DNA of 32,000 nucleotides. Origin: Porphyra umbilicalis (lineage: Eukaryota; Rhodophyta; Bangiophyceae; Bangiales; Bangiaceae). The notes under the pieces were generated by a model, which had not been told where the DNA came from, searched no databases, and saw nothing but the letters and a program-made list of their open reading frames with translations. Each line of letters starts with the position of its first letter. Position 1 is the first letter of the stretch. Where the stretch lies: the NCBI GenBank assembly GCA_002049455.2, contig MF385003.1, positions 152,001 through 184,000 on the forward strand. Reading direction: 5' to 3'. Shown here piece after piece: positions 8,984 through 20,749 of the stretch. The position numbers and the translations under genes were made by a program.

Positions 8984-9958
8984 CTAAATTTCATAAAAAG
9001 CGCCCATTTTTCGAAATTTTTCGTATCTTTGAGTTTTTAATTGACTTTTATTTAGCCTTAGTAAAATATTTAGTTGTTTTATAAGCTCTTCTCTTAAATA
9101 TTTAGATGCAGATTGATGATCAGCCTGTGCTCCACCAATTGGCTCTGTAAGTATTTCGTCTACTATGCCCATTACTTTCAAATCATGAGATGTTATTTTC
9201 AGTGCTTCTGCTGCGGCAAGAGACTCTTTGCTATTTTTCCATAAAATTGCAGCACAAGCTTCAGGAGTTGCTACTGTATATACTGCGTATTCCAGCATAA
9301 TTATACTATCTCCAATACCAATACCAAGAGCTCCACCTGATCCACCTTCTCCAATAATAGTACAAATTATAGGTACTTCAAAAGAAAACATTTCCCGTAA
9401 GTTTACAGCAATAGCTTCACCTTGACCCAGCTCTTCTGCTTTGAGCCCTGCCCAAGCTCCAGGCGTATCAATAAATGTTAAAATGGGCATTCCGAACCTA
9501 TTAGCATGTTTCATAAGTCTTAAGGCTTTTCTGTAACCTCCAGGAGCAGGCATTCCGAAGTTCCTTGCAACATTTTCTTTTGTTCCTCTACCTCTTTGAT
9601 GACCAATGAATACAATACTATGCCCATCGATTTTTCCTATTCCACCTACAAGTGCAGGATCATCTGCTCCTCCTCTGTCACCGTGTAATTCAATCCATTC
9701 ATCTAGAATATTTGGTATATAGTCTAGAGTCGTAGGTCTTTCTGACTGCCTGACTAAATTTAGTCGTTGAAGAGGCGTTAGACTACTGAAAATTTTTTTT
9801 TGAAGTTTAGTTAGTTGGTCTTGAAATCGATTTATTTTATTCTCAATGACTTTATCATTTTTAGGAGCTAATCGTTTTAATTCTGTAACTTGACTTTCCA
9901 GTTCTGCAACAGGTCTCATGAAGTCAGGGACTGTTAGTTTGCGATTACTAGTAATCAT
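8984..9958 (-). CDS. accA: Acetyl-CoA carboxylase carboxyltransferase alpha subunit
   Basis: AccA, with AccD, transfers the carboxyl group from biotin to acetyl-CoA, making malonyl-CoA for fatty acid synthesis in the stroma. The 324-residue protein has the usual N-terminal helical region (residues 15-75), the TALR-like entry HGDRGGADDPALVGGIG, the segment GRGTKENVARNFGMPAPGGYRKA, FIDTPGAWAG, and the glycine-rich oxyanion loop GEGGSGGALGIG at 203-214. Length is typical. It is the last gene of the minus-strand group ycf23-ycf22-accA, lying 20 bases after the ycf22 stop. The accB and accD partners are not in this window. Confidence 0.97.
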   Translation of the reverse strand: MITSNRKLTVPDFMRPVAELESQVTELKRLAPKNDKVIENKINRFQDQLTKLQKKIFSSLTPLQRLNLVRQSERPTTLDYIPNILDEWIELHGDRGGADDPALVGGIGKIDGHSIVFIGHQRGRGTKENVARNFGMPAPGGYRKALRLMKHANRFGMPILTFIDTPGAWAGLKAEELGQGEAIAVNLREMFSFEVPIICTIIGEGGSGGALGIGIGDSIIMLEYAVYTVATPEACAAILWKNSKESLAAAEALKITSHDLKVMGIVDEILTEPIGGAQADHQSASKYLREELIKQLNILLRLNKSQLKTQRYEKFRKMGAFYEI

Positions 9959-9978
9959 AAAATCTTTTGAATATTAAT

Positions 9979-10620
9979 TTATTTTTTTTCCAATTGTAGC
10001 CTAAAAAAATGGCTAATAGATGCCAGATGTTCAGTACAATCTACTAAATTACTGGATAGTTTAAGTATATTGCCTATCATATAATATAGTCCGTAAAATA
10101 GTTCAGGGTCATCAAATCTTTGCGAAATTCTAGTAGTAGCGCGTATCAAGTCATCATAATTAAGACCTCTTTCGCCTTGTAAATAATTTAAATGACATAT
10201 AATTTGCGTGCTATTACAAGTCTTAGATAGCGGTCCTTCTTTTAAAGAAATATATTCTTGATCGGCTATATTTAAGGGAACTATGTCAATAATAGTGTCG
10301 TTTAAAAGCCCTGTTTGATTAGTCTCAATTAATGATGCCTTTGGAATAATAGTATTACAAGATTGAATTTCAATACTTGTTAAAATGGTAGACAAAGATT
10401 GATTAATTCCCACAACCTTTCCAACAGGTAATCCTCTTAATCTAACAGATGTGCCTTCTTGAATTCCGTAAGCACTATCAAATTCAACAAATACTTTATA
10501 GCTTTTGTTTTTGCTACTTCGATTAATAACATGCCATATGCTTACTGAAAATAGTGTTACAATCCCTAAAAAGCATACGCCTAAAAATTCCTTCTTTGTA
10601 TTTTTATACTGCCTCTTCAT
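9979..10620 (-). CDS. ycf22: Ycf22, MCE/MlaD-type lipid transporter substrate-binding protein
   Basis: This 213-residue protein has one N-terminal membrane anchor (about residues 12-32) followed by an MCE domain (about 40-115), seen in YKVFVEFDSAYGIQEGTSVRLRG and the PVGKVVGI step. MCE proteins are substrate-binding parts of ABC lipid transporters such as bacterial MlaFEDB; the plant plastid homologue is TGD2, which helps import lipids across the inner envelope. The permease partner, Ycf63, is encoded at the other end of this window. Ycf22 lies directly upstream of accA on the same strand. The lipid transport role is inferred from the family. Confidence 0.88.
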   Translation of the reverse strand: MKRQYKNTKKEFLGVCFLGIVTLFSVSIWHVINRSSKNKSYKVFVEFDSAYGIQEGTSVRLRGLPVGKVVGINQSLSTILTSIEIQSCNTIIPKASLIETNQTGLLNDTIIDIVPLNIADQEYISLKEGPLSKTCNSTQIICHLNYLQGERGLNYDDLIRATTRISQRFDDPELFYGLYYMIGNILKLSSNLVDCTEHLASISHFFRLQLEKK

Positions 10621-10700
10621 AGACTTTTAATTAGGCTCATATATATTATATCTATAATTTAAGCACATGTAGATTAATTTTGAATAATGGCTTAATCAAA

Positions 10701-11498
10701 TTAATAAGAAATTAATTGACGAATTATTTTTGAAGATTTAATAGAATGATTAATATTGTGTTTTATATTATGATTACTGCTAATAGCCGTCCGAATCTCA
10801 TATATATACATCACCATAGATTTTATGTTTTGTAGGCGTTTAATATTGGCTCCTACTCCTATACCTGATGCGCCGTAAAGAAATGCGATAGGACTAGTTA
10901 ATGAAGAAACCCCTGAAGCTGAAATAATAGGAAGATGAATTTTACTAGAAATTGCATATGTAGAGGAAAACGTAGAAGCAGATTTTTGAATCAGACTAGA
11001 TAAATGGTCTATTTGGGAAATACTAGTGCTTTTACCTTCTGTCTGAATCATGTCGACACCAATTTTCTGTAAGTCATATGCTAATCTGATTTGTTCTTCT
11101 ATTTCTAAAATATGAGGTAAGGTAACGCACAGTGTGGTATTTGGTAGTGAATTTCTTATCTCTTTGCTAATTAATTTAATCTCTTCAGAGTTAAACATGC
11201 GTCCTTGTTCATAAAAACAGTCGTAGTTGCCAATTTCTAGTATATTTACCCCAGCTTTTTGACACTTTAGTAATTCTTGTGATTTTACTGCAGAAACACA
11301 GATTGGTATTTTACTAACAGATTCTACTTGTTTGATGATATTAGTATCTGCAGCTATGTCTAAATATGTTACTTTAGCTATTTCTGATGCTAATGCCATT
11401 TGCTTAATCTGTGGTACATTGAAATTATCTAAGCCAGTTATAACTTTAAGAGCGTTTTGTTTACCCAAATCAGATGAAATTTTTGAAGAAATTGTCAT
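10701..11498 (-). CDS. ycf23: Ycf23, conserved protein with a TIM-barrel-like pattern
   Basis: This 265-residue protein matches the Ycf23 family, found in cyanobacteria and red algal plastids and without an established function. Repeated beta-alpha segments, such as ALKVITGLDNFN, KVTYLDIAADTNII, IPICVSAV, AGVNILEIGNYD, LCVTLPHIL, GVDMIQTEGKS and LPIISASGVSSLTSP, resemble a phosphate-binding TIM barrel; the GASGIGVGANI end looks like a barrel phosphate site. The frame opens further upstream at a TTG (11534), but I chose the ATG at 11498, which begins MTISSKISSDLG. It lies between psaC and ycf22 on the same strand. No enzyme activity can be claimed. Confidence 0.88.
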   Translation of the reverse strand: MTISSKISSDLGKQNALKVITGLDNFNVPQIKQMALASEIAKVTYLDIAADTNIIKQVESVSKIPICVSAVKSQELLKCQKAGVNILEIGNYDCFYEQGRMFNSEEIKLISKEIRNSLPNTTLCVTLPHILEIEEQIRLAYDLQKIGVDMIQTEGKSTSISQIDHLSSLIQKSASTFSSTYAISSKIHLPIISASGVSSLTSPIAFLYGASGIGVGANIKRLQNIKSMVMYIYEIRTAISSNHNIKHNINHSIKSSKIIRQLISY

Positions 11499-11595
11499 GA
11501 ATAAGCTTAAGTTAATTATAGTTAATAATCCCAAAGAACAGTTTTAAAATAAATGATCTTTGGAATTATGTTATTGTTATAGGATTGTCTTATAT

Positions 11596-11952
<357 letters not shown>

Positions 11953-11985
11953 TCAAATTTTGATAAAAAAGCAAAAGTATTCTGT

Positions 11986-14900
11986 TTAGTAAGTAGTAAT
12001 TGTGTTACTTGAATAAGCTGGATTAGTTTCTTCAATATTAGCTTCAGAGGGTGGAACTACTTGCCAAAACTGAGGTAAATATGTATTCCAATTTTCTAAT
12101 ATACTATGAGCCTTTAAGCTTCCAGTTTTAGCAGCGTGATTTTCGATAAGATTTTTAAGCTGTTGTTCCCCAGCTTTAGTAGCTACTCGCTGAACTTTTA
12201 CAATTTCAGAGTTTACTCGTTCAATAAAATTATTTTCTTCATCTAGAAAATATGCCAGCCCACCTGTCATTCCAGCTCCAACATTTCTACCAGCTTTGCC
12301 AAGAACTACAATGGTGCCGCCAGTCATGTATTCGCAAGCATGATCACCAACGCCTTCAACAACACTTTTAGCTAGAGAATTTCTTACAGCAAAGCGTTCA
12401 CCAGCTTGACCTTGAGCAAATAAATAGCCGCCGGTTGCACCATATAAACATGTATTGCCTATAATTACTTGGTTATTATTTTCATATGTAGTACCAGCAG
12501 GAGGCACTATAATAATACTGCCTCCATTCATTCCTTTACCAACATAATCATTTGCTTCACCCATTAGTTTTAAATTAACTCCAGAAGCTAAAAATGCACC
12601 AAAGCTTTGCCCTGCAGAACCATAAAAATTTAACTTAATTAGCCCTTTAAATCCTTCATTTCCATACTTTTGTGCAATTACCCCAGATAGTCTTGTTCCA
12701 ACTGTCCTATTTGTATTAGCAATTTTGAAATGTTTTGCGACTTCATTTTCTAACTTTATAGCATCGCTAATTTCTGGTATTGCTAAAATATCATCATCCA
12801 TAACAGGACCATTAGTGTGCACTGAATTGAATTTAGTCCATACATGACTATTAATATTAATTATTGAATTTAATTCAATGCCTTTAGTTTTTGCTAAGTT
12901 AACATCTGTATTTTTTATTAATAAATGGTTTTGTCCAGTAATTTCATCAAGACTTCTATATCCAAGACTTGCCAAAATTTCTCTAACTTCATTACCTATA
13001 AATAAGAAAAAGTTTACTAAGGCTTCTGGAACACCAGAGAATCGGGCTCTCAATTCTTCTCTTTGTGTTGCTACACCTACTGGACATTTGTTCGTGTGAC
13101 AAATCCTTGCCATAATGCATCCAGTAGCTATCATTGCAATTGTACCAAAACCAAACTCTTCTGCACCCATAATGGCTGCTAAAACTATATCAGATCCAGT
13201 CCTTAGTCCACCATCTACTCTAAGAGTAACTCGATCTCTAAGCTGATTTTCTGCTAGTAGCTGATGTACCTCACTTAACCCAAGTTCCCAAGGAGATCCT
13301 GCGTGTTTGATAGAGCTTAAAGGAGATGCTCCTGTTCCACCATCATGACCAGATATTTGAATAATATCTGCATTGCCTTTAGCGACCCCAGCTGCAATTG
13401 TCCCTATCCCAATTTCTGAAACTAGTTTAACAGAAATTTTTGCAGCAGGATTGATTTGATGTAAATCAAAAATTAGTTGTGATAAATCTTCAATAGAGTA
13501 AATATCATGATGAGGTGGAGGCGAAATCAATGGAACCCCTGGTTTGCATTTTCGTAGTGTAGCAATATACGGACTGATTTTTTTCCCTGGTAGCTGACCT
13601 CCTTCACCAGGTTTGGCCCCTTGTGCTATTTTGATTTCTAATTGTTTGGCATTCATGAGGTACTCTGGAGTAACACCAAAACGTCCTGAAGCAATCTGTT
13701 TAATCGCTGAACTTGCCGTATCTCCATTTTTTAAGCCTTTTAAGTGAGGCAATAAGTCTGAATTACCAGATTTATTAACATCACTTAGTACTTTAAATCG
13801 AACAGGGTCTTCTCCACCTTCTCCTGAATTTGATTTGCCCCCAATACGGTTCATTGCGATAGCTAAAGTCTCATGTGTTTCTCTAGATAAAGCTCCTAAT
13901 GACATACCTCCAGTACAAAATCTGTGTAGGATATTTTCTATACTTTCGACTTCCTCAATCTGAATAGGTGCTTTATTACTCTTCAGTTTTAATAAATCTC
14001 TTAAAGCTGTTGGTGGTCTATTTTGCAGAAGGCTTTGATAATTATTATAGTACTCAGGATTATAACCTCGAACTGCTTGGTGCAATGCCTTAGACATGCC
14101 CGGGTTATTAATATGATATTCCCCGCCAGGCCTATACTGGACAAACCCATAATTTGCTAGTTTCTTTATTTTAACCTCTGAGAAAGCTTTAGAGTGAATA
14201 TTGACAGTTTCTTGTCCAAGCTCTTCCATACTTAGTCCGCCAATTTGAGAGGTTGTACCTTTAAATGCAAAGTTAACAACTTCTGAGCCTAAACCAAGAA
14301 TTTCAAAAATTTGTGCCCCGTGATAACTTGATAATAAAGATATACCCATTTTGGAGAGAATTTTCAGCAGACCAGCTTCTACAGCTTTTTTGTAATTAGC
14401 TTGAGCTTCTTGTATATTACAAGCTGGTAGTCTACCTTTGGACATCAGCATTTTTGTTTTTGGATTCGACCACCAATGTCTTGCAGTCTCAAATGCTAGG
14501 TAAGGACAAATAGCACTAGCTCCATAACCTATCAAACAGGCAAAATGATGTGTACTCCAGCATTGAGCTGTTTCTACTAAAATAGACGCGTCTTGTCGCA
14601 ATCCTTTATTAATTAAGTGGTGGTGTACTGCTCCAACAGCTAATAACGGTGGGATGGAAACTTTCTCTGACTCTAGAATCTCATTTTTATCACTCAAAAT
14701 TAAAACATTACTACCTGAAAGGATCGCTTGACTGGCATTTTCACACAATTGTTCAATTTGTTGCTTAAAATCATTTGGCCCTTTTTCTACTTTGAAAATA
14801 GTATTAATACGGGTACAAGATAATTTTGATTCTAAAATTGCATTTAGTTCTCCTTCATTAATAACAGGAGAATCTAATTTAATATGTTTAGCTAAAACAG

Positions 14901-16602
14901 GCTGATCATCCAATAGATTACTCTTGTGTCCAATTTGAATTGCTAAAGACATCACTAAGCTTTCACGCAATGGATCAATAGCTGGATTTGTTACTTGAGC
15001 AAATCTTTGTTTAAAATAGTCATATAAGATGTGAGATTTTTCTGACAGTATTGCTAATGGGATATCGTCCCCCATGCAGAAAGTAGGTTCTTTGCCTTGG
15101 CTGGCCATATGTTCAATAACAAGTTCTACATCTTCATTCGTATAACCAAAAGCAGTTTGTAATTGCATTAATTGTTTGCCTTCAACTTGCTGGTCTGAAA
15201 AAAAGGCCTGAGGTTTAAGGATCTGCCTAGATTCTTTAAGCAAAGCTCCATATGAAGTCTTATTAGCGACAGATGTTTTGATCTCTTTATTATTTAATAT
15301 TTTGTGCGAAATAATATCTACAGATATCATTTGTCCAGGACCTAGTCGTCCTTTTGATTTGATATTGCTTGGCTCAACTTTAACTACTCCACTTTCAGAG
15401 GAAACAATTACAAGATTATCTTTAGTAATAACGTACCGAGCTGGTCTCAATCCGTTTCTATCTAGTGTTGCACCAATTACTTTCCCGTCAGTAAAGACGA
15501 CTAAAGCTGGACCATCCCAAGGTTCTTGTAAACCACTATAATATTCATAAAAGTCAGAAATTTCTGTATTTCTATTGAATTCTGGTTGATTTTGAAAAGC
15601 CTCTGGAACTAAAATCATCAAAGCTTCTTCTGCACTTCGACCTGAAGCAATCAATAATTCAACAGCCCCATCTAAATTAGCCGAATCGCTATTATCTTTA
15701 TTGGTTATCGGTTTCAATTCATCAATTCTATCCTTCCATATTTCGCTCTTAAGAAGAGGTTCTCTGGATTTCATCCAGTTTAAATTCCCTAATAGTGTAT
15801 TAATTTCTCCATTATGCGAAATAAATCTCATTGGTTGTGCAAGAGGCCACTTAGGCATTGTATTTGTACTGAACCGACGATGATAAATGGCAAATGAACT
15901 AGTGTATTCTGAATGGTATAAATCTTGATAAAATTGCCCCAGTACAGCAGATCTCATCATTCCTTTGTATATAATTGTGTAACATGATAAAGAGCATACA
16001 TAAAATTCGTGTGCCCACTCTTTACCATTAATACCAATACATTTTTCAATTTTTTTCCTTACTAAAAATAGCTGTCGTTCTAGCTCATTTTTAGATAATT
16101 TGGAGGATCTGCAAAATACTTGTTCAACATGGGGCTTATTTAAATAAGCTTGTCTGCCCAGAACTTCCTCTACAGTTGGAACTAATCTCCATCCTATAAC
16201 TTCTAAATTCTCTTCCTTTAAAACATTCCCTATAATTTTTTTAGATTCTTGTAGTTTGCTGGCTGGTAGAAATAACATTCCTACACCAATACTTTCATTG
16301 GTCTGAATTGTTATTCCTTTATCTTTTAGACTACTTTGAAATAGATTCCACGGAATTGCTGTTGTTATACCAGCCCCATCTCCAGAGTCTCGATCTGCAC
16401 TGCACGCACCTCGATGCTCCATACAAGTTAATGCTTCTAAAGCTTGTACCACAATTTTATGATTTGCAATATTATTAACATCTGCAATAAAACCTACGCC
16501 ACAAGCATCTCTTTCCTTTTCAATAGAGACTAAACTGGAAGAATTAGTAAGGTTACCAGTAAGCTGCCTAGATGCTTGTTCTACAATTTTTCGATTAAAC
16601 AT
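11986..16602 (-). CDS. gltB: Ferredoxin-dependent glutamate synthase (Fd-GOGAT)
   Basis: This enzyme makes two glutamates from glutamine and 2-oxoglutarate with electrons from ferredoxin, closing the GS-GOGAT ammonium assimilation cycle in the stroma. The 1538-residue protein has the N-terminal amidotransferase domain with nucleophile Cys34 (RDACGVGF), a central domain, the FMN-binding synthase domain (around 820-1220) with [19 protein letters not shown], and the [3Fe-4S] cysteines 1162, 1168 and 1173 in [15 protein letters not shown]. The C-terminal beta-helix has its glycine-rich repeats. I placed the start at ATG 16602; an in-frame TTG lies four codons upstream. Residues before Cys34 would be removed on maturation. 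The ferredoxin rather than NADPH type is inferred from plastid context. Also named glsF. Confidence 0.97.
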   Translation of the reverse strand: MFNRKIVEQASRQLTGNLTNSSSLVSIEKERDACGVGFIADVNNIANHKIVVQALEALTCMEHRGACSADRDSGDGAGITTAIPWNLFQSSLKDKGITIQTNESIGVGMLFLPASKLQESKKIIGNVLKEENLEVIGWRLVPTVEEVLGRQAYLNKPHVEQVFCRSSKLSKNELERQLFLVRKKIEKCIGINGKEWAHEFYVCSLSCYTIIYKGMMRSAVLGQFYQDLYHSEYTSSFAIYHRRFSTNTMPKWPLAQPMRFISHNGEINTLLGNLNWMKSREPLLKSEIWKDRIDELKPITNKDNSDSANLDGAVELLIASGRSAEEALMILVPEAFQNQPEFNRNTEISDFYEYYSGLQEPWDGPALVVFTDGKVIGATLDRNGLRPARYVITKDNLVIVSSESGVVKVEPSNIKSKGRLGPGQMISVDIISHKILNNKEIKTSVANKTSYGALLKESRQILKPQAFFSDQQVEGKQLMQLQTAFGYTNEDVELVIEHMASQGKEPTFCMGDDIPLAILSEKSHILYDYFKQRFAQVTNPAIDPLRESLVMSLAIQIGHKSNLLDDQPVLAKHIKLDSPVINEGELNAILESKLSCTRINTIFKVEKGPNDFKQQIEQLCENASQAILSGSNVLILSDKNEILESEKVSIPPLLAVGAVHHHLINKGLRQDASILVETAQCWSTHHFACLIGYGASAICPYLAFETARHWWSNPKTKMLMSKGRLPACNIQEAQANYKKAVEAGLLKILSKMGISLLSSYHGAQIFEILGLGSEVVNFAFKGTTSQIGGLSMEELGQETVNIHSKAFSEVKIKKLANYGFVQYRPGGEYHINNPGMSKALHQAVRGYNPEYYNNYQSLLQNRPPTALRDLLKLKSNKAPIQIEEVESIENILHRFCTGGMSLGALSRETHETLAIAMNRIGGKSNSGEGGEDPVRFKVLSDVNKSGNSDLLPHLKGLKNGDTASSAIKQIASGRFGVTPEYLMNAKQLEIKIAQGAKPGEGGQLPGKKISPYIATLRKCKPGVPLISPPPHHDIYSIEDLSQLIFDLHQINPAAKISVKLVSEIGIGTIAAGVAKGNADIIQISGHDGGTGASPLSSIKHAGSPWELGLSEVHQLLAENQLRDRVTLRVDGGLRTGSDIVLAAIMGAEEFGFGTIAMIATGCIMARICHTNKCPVGVATQREELRARFSGVPEALVNFFLFIGNEVREILASLGYRSLDEITGQNHLLIKNTDVNLAKTKGIELNSIININSHVWTKFNSVHTNGPVMDDDILAIPEISDAIKLENEVAKHFKIANTNRTVGTRLSGVIAQKYGNEGFKGLIKLNFYGSAGQSFGAFLASGVNLKLMGEANDYVGKGMNGGSIIIVPPAGTTYENNNQVIIGNTCLYGATGGYLFAQGQAGERFAVRNSLAKSVVEGVGDHACEYMTGGTIVVLGKAGRNVGAGMTGGLAYFLDEENNFIERVNSEIVKVQRVATKAGEQQLKNLIENHAAKTGSLKAHSILENWNTYLPQFWQVVPPSEANIEETNPAYSSNTITTY

Positions 16603-16859
16603 AATATTTTTCAATAATCTAGATAAATAATTTTATTAAATAATAAATGGATGCTACATATTTGTTTGATATTAACATTGTGCTCGATAAGACATGTTGT
16701 TTTCTGATTGAGCTATTGTTTTGCTTGTGTTCATACTGCAATTACATAATACTCTTTATTATATATTATCTATACAACGACAAGTGTTATTATATCATCT
16801 AAAATGTTTTCATAGCATGAATTGGTAATTCTATTTATATATTTTCTATAGGCTTTATT

Positions 16860-17087
16860 ATGAATCATCACAATTCTTTAGATTCGAGCGATATTACTTA
16901 CAAAACAGAAGAATTACTAGAAGCGACAACTAATCGATATAAAATAACTGTGCAAGTTGCTAATAGAGCCAAAAGAAGAAAGTATGAAGATGTTGACATT
17001 ATTGATGACCCTCAAATCAAGCCAGTTATTAGAGCAATTCTCGAAATGGTAGATGAAATTACTCAGCCTGAAATTATTAGCGATTGA
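16860..17087 (+). CDS. rpoZ: RNA polymerase omega subunit (Ycf61)
   Basis: This 75-residue protein resembles the cyanobacterial-type omega subunit, annotated as Ycf61 in red algal plastids. Omega helps assemble the plastid-encoded RNA polymerase by binding the beta-prime subunit. The recognisable part is the helical segment [20 protein letters not shown], followed by the [19 protein letters not shown] region. It stands alone between divergent gltB and the cpcBA operon. The family is short and variable, so identification rests on the [15 protein letters not shown] pattern and its size. Confidence 0.87.
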   Translation: MNHHNSLDSSDITYKTEELLEATTNRYKITVQVANRAKRRKYEDVDIIDDPQIKPVIRAILEMVDEITQPEIISD

Positions 17088-17278
17088 GTTTTTGAAGTAT
17101 AGTGAAGATACATCTTAACATCTTTTAAAATAAAACTATTAAATAGATTGTATATATTCTTATAGAAGAAATGTATATAAGTTGGTTTCAGCTTTTAGAA
17201 TTTCGGTATTTCAAATACTAACTAGAATTGGTAACTTAATATAATAAGTTATGAATCTAAATTAAGGAGATAGAATTT

Positions 17279-17797
17279 ATGCTAGATGCATTCGCAAAAG
17301 TTGTAGCTCAAGCAGACGCAAGAGGAGAATTTCTAAGTAATACACAACTAGATGCTCTATCCAGTATGGTTGCAGAAGGAAATAAGCGTCTTGATGTTGT
17401 AAACAAAATTAACTCTAATGCTTCTGCAATTGTTACAAATTCTGCAAGAGCTCTATTTGCAGAACAACCTCAACTGATTCAGCCTGGTGGAAATGCTTAT
17501 ACTAGCAGACGTATGGCTGCATGTTTAAGAGATATGGAAATCGTTTTAAGATACGTTAGCTATGCTATGATTGCAGGTGATTCTAGTGTATTAGATGATA
17601 GATGCTTAAATGGATTAAGAGAAACCTATCAAGCTTTAGGCACGCCAGGTTCTTCTGTATCTGTTGCAGTACAAAAAATGAAAGAAGCTTCTGTTGCACT
17701 AGCTAATGATTTAACTGGTACTCCTCAAGGAGATTGCAGTGCACTTGTTGCAGAACTTGGCAGCTATTTTGACCGCGCTGCTGTGTCTGTTGTCTAG
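17279..17797 (+). CDS. cpcB: Phycocyanin beta chain
   Basis: The beta subunit of phycocyanin forms the inner rod discs of the phycobilisome together with CpcA. The 172-residue protein has bilin-binding Cys82 (MAACLRDME) and Cys153 (GDCSALVAE), and the methylation-site Asn72 in GGN. Alanine occupies positions 50 and 61, where phycoerythrin beta has its doubly linked cysteines, which identifies it as phycocyanin. A clear AAGGAGA lies about 9 bases before the ATG. It is the first gene of the cpcB-cpcA operon; the 191-base spacer upstream must hold its promoter, though no clear consensus is visible. Confidence 0.98.
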   Translation: MLDAFAKVVAQADARGEFLSNTQLDALSSMVAEGNKRLDVVNKINSNASAIVTNSARALFAEQPQLIQPGGNAYTSRRMAACLRDMEIVLRYVSYAMIAGDSSVLDDRCLNGLRETYQALGTPGSSVSVAVQKMKEASVALANDLTGTPQGDCSALVAELGSYFDRAAVSVV

Positions 17798-17859
17798 TAG
17801 CAAACAGTTTAATTTTTTAGTTTAGTACCATTTTTTATATTTTTTGAGGTATTCCTTTT

Positions 17860-18348
17860 ATGAAGACTCCAATTACTGAAGCAATTGCATCTGCTGATAG
17901 TCAAGGTCGCTTTTTAAGCAATGGAGAATTGCAAGCCATTAACGGTCGGTACCAAAGAGCAGCAGCTAGTCTAGGAGCAGCTCGTTCTTTGACTAATAAT
18001 GCTCAAAGACTAATCACGGGGGCAGCGCAATCTGTATATACTAAATTTCCTTATGTAACCCAAATGCCTGGTCCAACTTATGCATCTAGTGCAATTGGTA
18101 AAGCAAAATGTGCAAGAGATATCGGTTACTATCTACGTATGGTTACATATTGTTTAGTTGTAGGCGCAACAGGCCCGATGGATGAATATCTAGTTGCAGG
18201 ACTTGAAGAAATTAATCGTAGTTTTGAACTATCTCCAAGCTGGTATGTTGAAGCACTACAATATATTAAAGGCAGTCATGGTCTTTCTGGCCAAATTGGC
18301 AATGAAGCAAATGTATATTTAGATTATGCTATTAATACACTAAGCTAA
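17860..18348 (+). CDS. cpcA: Phycocyanin alpha chain
   Basis: The alpha subunit of phycocyanin, 162 residues, carries a single bilin at Cys84, seen in [15 protein letters not shown], as expected. The conserved [20 protein letters not shown] and the ending [10 protein letters not shown] are intact. It lies 62 bases after cpcB and is preceded by TTGAGGT. A 16-bp stem-loop follows the stop and probably marks the operon end. There are no missing residues or unusual length. Confidence 0.98.
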   Translation: MKTPITEAIASADSQGRFLSNGELQAINGRYQRAAASLGAARSLTNNAQRLITGAAQSVYTKFPYVTQMPGPTYASSAIGKAKCARDIGYYLRMVTYCLVVGATGPMDEYLVAGLEEINRSFELSPSWYVEALQYIKGSHGLSGQIGNEANVYLDYAINTLS

Positions 18349-18386
18349 AAGTCTAGTTCCACCAATTCTTTTAATTGCTAAAATCC

Positions 18387-18428
18387 TAATACTCAATTTA
18401 CATATATCCACTTGTAAATTGAGTATTA
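18387..18428 (+). terminator. Stem-loop at the end of the cpcBA operon
   Basis: TAATACTCAATTTACA (18387-18402) and TGTAAATTGAGTATTA (18413-18428) form a perfect 16-bp stem with a 10-base loop, 38 bases after the cpcA stop. Only a weak AT-rich stretch follows rather than a solid T run, so it may act more as an mRNA 3' stabiliser than as a true terminator. Confidence 0.65.
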
Positions 18429-18542
18429 ATTATTATATCTTATTCCCTACGTGAAATAATTTGTATGAGACTTCAATAAATATTAAGAAAATGTTATTCT
18501 TTTCTAAGATTCTGCAATTATAAAATAATAGTTTTTCTAGCA

Positions 18543-20147
18543 ATGATGAAAAAAAAAGTTCACCCTATAGTGCTAGCAATTCTTGATGGGTGGGGTCACA
18601 GTAATAGCCATCAGGGAAATGCAATAAAAATAGCAAAAACACCAACTATTGATAGCCTACTTGAAACTTATCCTAATACACTTTTAGCTGCATCAGGACA
18701 AGAAGTAGGTTTACCTGAAGGACAAATGGGAAACTCCGAAGTTGGTCATACCACAATTGGTGGAGGTCGAGTACTTGAACAGGAATTAGTTAAAATTGGG
18801 AATTCAATAGAGAATAAAAGTTTCTTTAATAATGCACAGCTAAATTATGCTTGTGATCACGCTATTTCTAATAAGACAGCACTTCATTTAATTGGCTTGT
18901 GTTCAAATGGAGGTGTGCATTCTCATTTAGATCATTTATTGGCTTTAATAGATTTGGCGGAATCTAAAAAAATTCCCAACTTGTATATTCACTTAATAAC
19001 AGACGGACGAGACACTAATTCTAATTCTGCTAAATCTTTTATTAAATTGATTGCGGATCATATTGAGCAAAAATCATTCGTGATTATCAGCACAATTAGT
19101 GGTAGGTATTATGCTATGGACCGAGACTTTCGCTGGTCTAGAACGCAAACAGCATATACTGTTTTAACCAGCGATAGCTCAGATATTACCAATCAGCCTT
19201 TAAACTATTATGATTTAATTAACCATTATTATAATAAAGGCATATCTGATGAGTTCATTCCTCCATCACGTATTAATACTGGCTCAATTAAAGATGGTGA
19301 TGCTATAATATTTTTTAATTTTCGCCCCGATCGAATGAGGCAACTTGTTCAATCTTTTACTCAAAAGCCCTTTAACTGTTTCTTAATAAAATCTTTATCC
19401 AATTTACATGTGTTGACATTTACTAACTATGATTCATCTTTAAATACTTCAATTGCGTTTCCTCCCAATACATTGAATAACTTTCTTGGAGAGACTATAT
19501 CTAAATATGGTTTAAAGCAATTTAGGGTCTCCGAAACAGAAAAATATGCTCATGTAACTTATTTCTTTAATGGTGGAGCAGAAGAGCCTTTCCCTGGAGA
19601 AGATAGGGAATTAGTCTCTAGTCCTTCTGTTACAACATATGACTTGTCGCCAGATATGTCTGCTGAACTAGTAACTCAAAAAAGTATTAGTGCTATAAAT
19701 AAAGCTATCTATTCTTGTATTATAATTAACTATGCTAATGCAGATATGTTAGGGCACACAGGAAAATTAAAAGAAACCATTAGATCTATTGAAACAGTTG
19801 ACAAGTGTATTGCCCTTTTGTTTGATGCAGTAAGTCAATCGAATGGTACATTAATAATTACTGCTGATCATGGTAATGCTGAATGTATGCTCACTGATGA
19901 AGGGACTTGTTGTACATCGCACACTACTAATCTTGTTCCATTCATTTTGATTGAAGGCGAACAGGAAACCATATCTGGTCATGGTGGGCAAGTAGAATTT
20001 CGAAAAAATGGCTCTTTAGCAGATGTTGCCCCAACAATTCTAGATATCTTGAATTTGAAAAAACCATTAGAAATGACAGGAAAATCCCTCATCATCAATT
20101 CTAAATATGAAACAAGAAATCTGGACAAAACTTTTATAGAGCTTTGA
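18543..20147 (+). CDS. pgmA: 2,3-bisphosphoglycerate-independent phosphoglycerate mutase
   Basis: This enzyme interconverts 3- and 2-phosphoglycerate using two manganese ions and a serine phospho-intermediate. The 534-residue protein has the alkaline-phosphatase-like start VLAILDGWG, the catalytic serine (Ser65) in [16 protein letters not shown], the segment [20 protein letters not shown], the [12 protein letters not shown] motif, and metal ligands in [13 protein letters not shown] and ITADHGNAE. Two ATG codons occur in tandem at 18543 and 18546, and either could start. It heads a plus-strand series with ycf21 (24 bases away) and secA. The bacterial symbol is gpmI. Confidence 0.95.
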   Translation: MMKKKVHPIVLAILDGWGHSNSHQGNAIKIAKTPTIDSLLETYPNTLLAASGQEVGLPEGQMGNSEVGHTTIGGGRVLEQELVKIGNSIENKSFFNNAQLNYACDHAISNKTALHLIGLCSNGGVHSHLDHLLALIDLAESKKIPNLYIHLITDGRDTNSNSAKSFIKLIADHIEQKSFVIISTISGRYYAMDRDFRWSRTQTAYTVLTSDSSDITNQPLNYYDLINHYYNKGISDEFIPPSRINTGSIKDGDAIIFFNFRPDRMRQLVQSFTQKPFNCFLIKSLSNLHVLTFTNYDSSLNTSIAFPPNTLNNFLGETISKYGLKQFRVSETEKYAHVTYFFNGGAEEPFPGEDRELVSSPSVTTYDLSPDMSAELVTQKSISAINKAIYSCIIINYANADMLGHTGKLKETIRSIETVDKCIALLFDAVSQSNGTLIITADHGNAECMLTDEGTCCTSHTTNLVPFILIEGEQETISGHGGQVEFRKNGSLADVAPTILDILNLKKPLEMTGKSLIINSKYETRNLDKTFIEL

Positions 20148-20171
20148 TATTTCTTTTACATTAATTAATAG

Positions 20172-20696
20172 ATGACATTTAATTTTGTATCCTGTTGGAA
20201 CACTAAATATATTTTACCAAATCAAATTTATAGCAATAGGAGTATTCCTATTATTTGGAAAATAATCCTTTTAGGGGATGGTTCATTTACTAGGCACTCT
20301 CAAATTCTTACATATGCTGCTACTCATATAGATCATCTTAATACATATATCTATAGTAGCGAACAAATAATTTTAAAATCTTTTATTAATCGTAAAGTTT
20401 GGATTGGTACCAATACTTGTAAAAAACTGATATTCGCAAGCTCTTGGTGGAATGTAAAAGGATATGAAAAAATATATAAGTATCCAAGTCAAGCAATTGG
20501 TGCTTTTTTTATTCAAGCTGAATTGGATTTCTACAGAGATATTCATGAGATATTCCTAGGTTATTCATTTGAATTAGAACAATTGTTTTCATCGAAAGGT
20601 CCATTCTGGGGAAGATATTATACTTTATTTTATAGAGGAAAGCCTATTTCTATAATTTATGAAATTTTTTCCCCACTATTAGAAAAATTTCAATAA
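20172..20696 (+). CDS. ycf21: Ycf21, chorismate lyase-like protein
   Basis: This 174-residue protein matches Ycf21, a family of cyanobacteria and red algal plastids related to the chorismate pyruvate-lyase fold (DUF98). The clearest signature is [17 protein letters not shown] near residues 30-46, with a later [20 protein letters not shown] region and the ending [23 protein letters not shown]. In cyanobacteria a related protein makes 4-hydroxybenzoate for plastoquinone, so a quinone-ring role is possible but not shown here. It lies between pgmA and secA on one strand, with short gaps that suggest co-transcription. Confidence 0.85.
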   Translation: MTFNFVSCWNTKYILPNQIYSNRSIPIIWKIILLGDGSFTRHSQILTYAATHIDHLNTYIYSSEQIILKSFINRKVWIGTNTCKKLIFASSWWNVKGYEKIYKYPSQAIGAFFIQAELDFYRDIHEIFLGYSFELEQLFSSKGPFWGRYYTLFYRGKPISIIYEIFSPLLEKFQ

Positions 20697-20749
20697 AGTC
20701 TAATAATTTCAATTTGTATTTTAGTTTTATGTATTGGGGAAATAAAAAA

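Noticed and set aside
20714..20749. Longer N terminus for SecA from TTG 20714 or ATG 20729
   Set aside because: The added residues lack family similarity and the ATG at 20750 has a well-placed GGGGA, so the shorter form is preferred.
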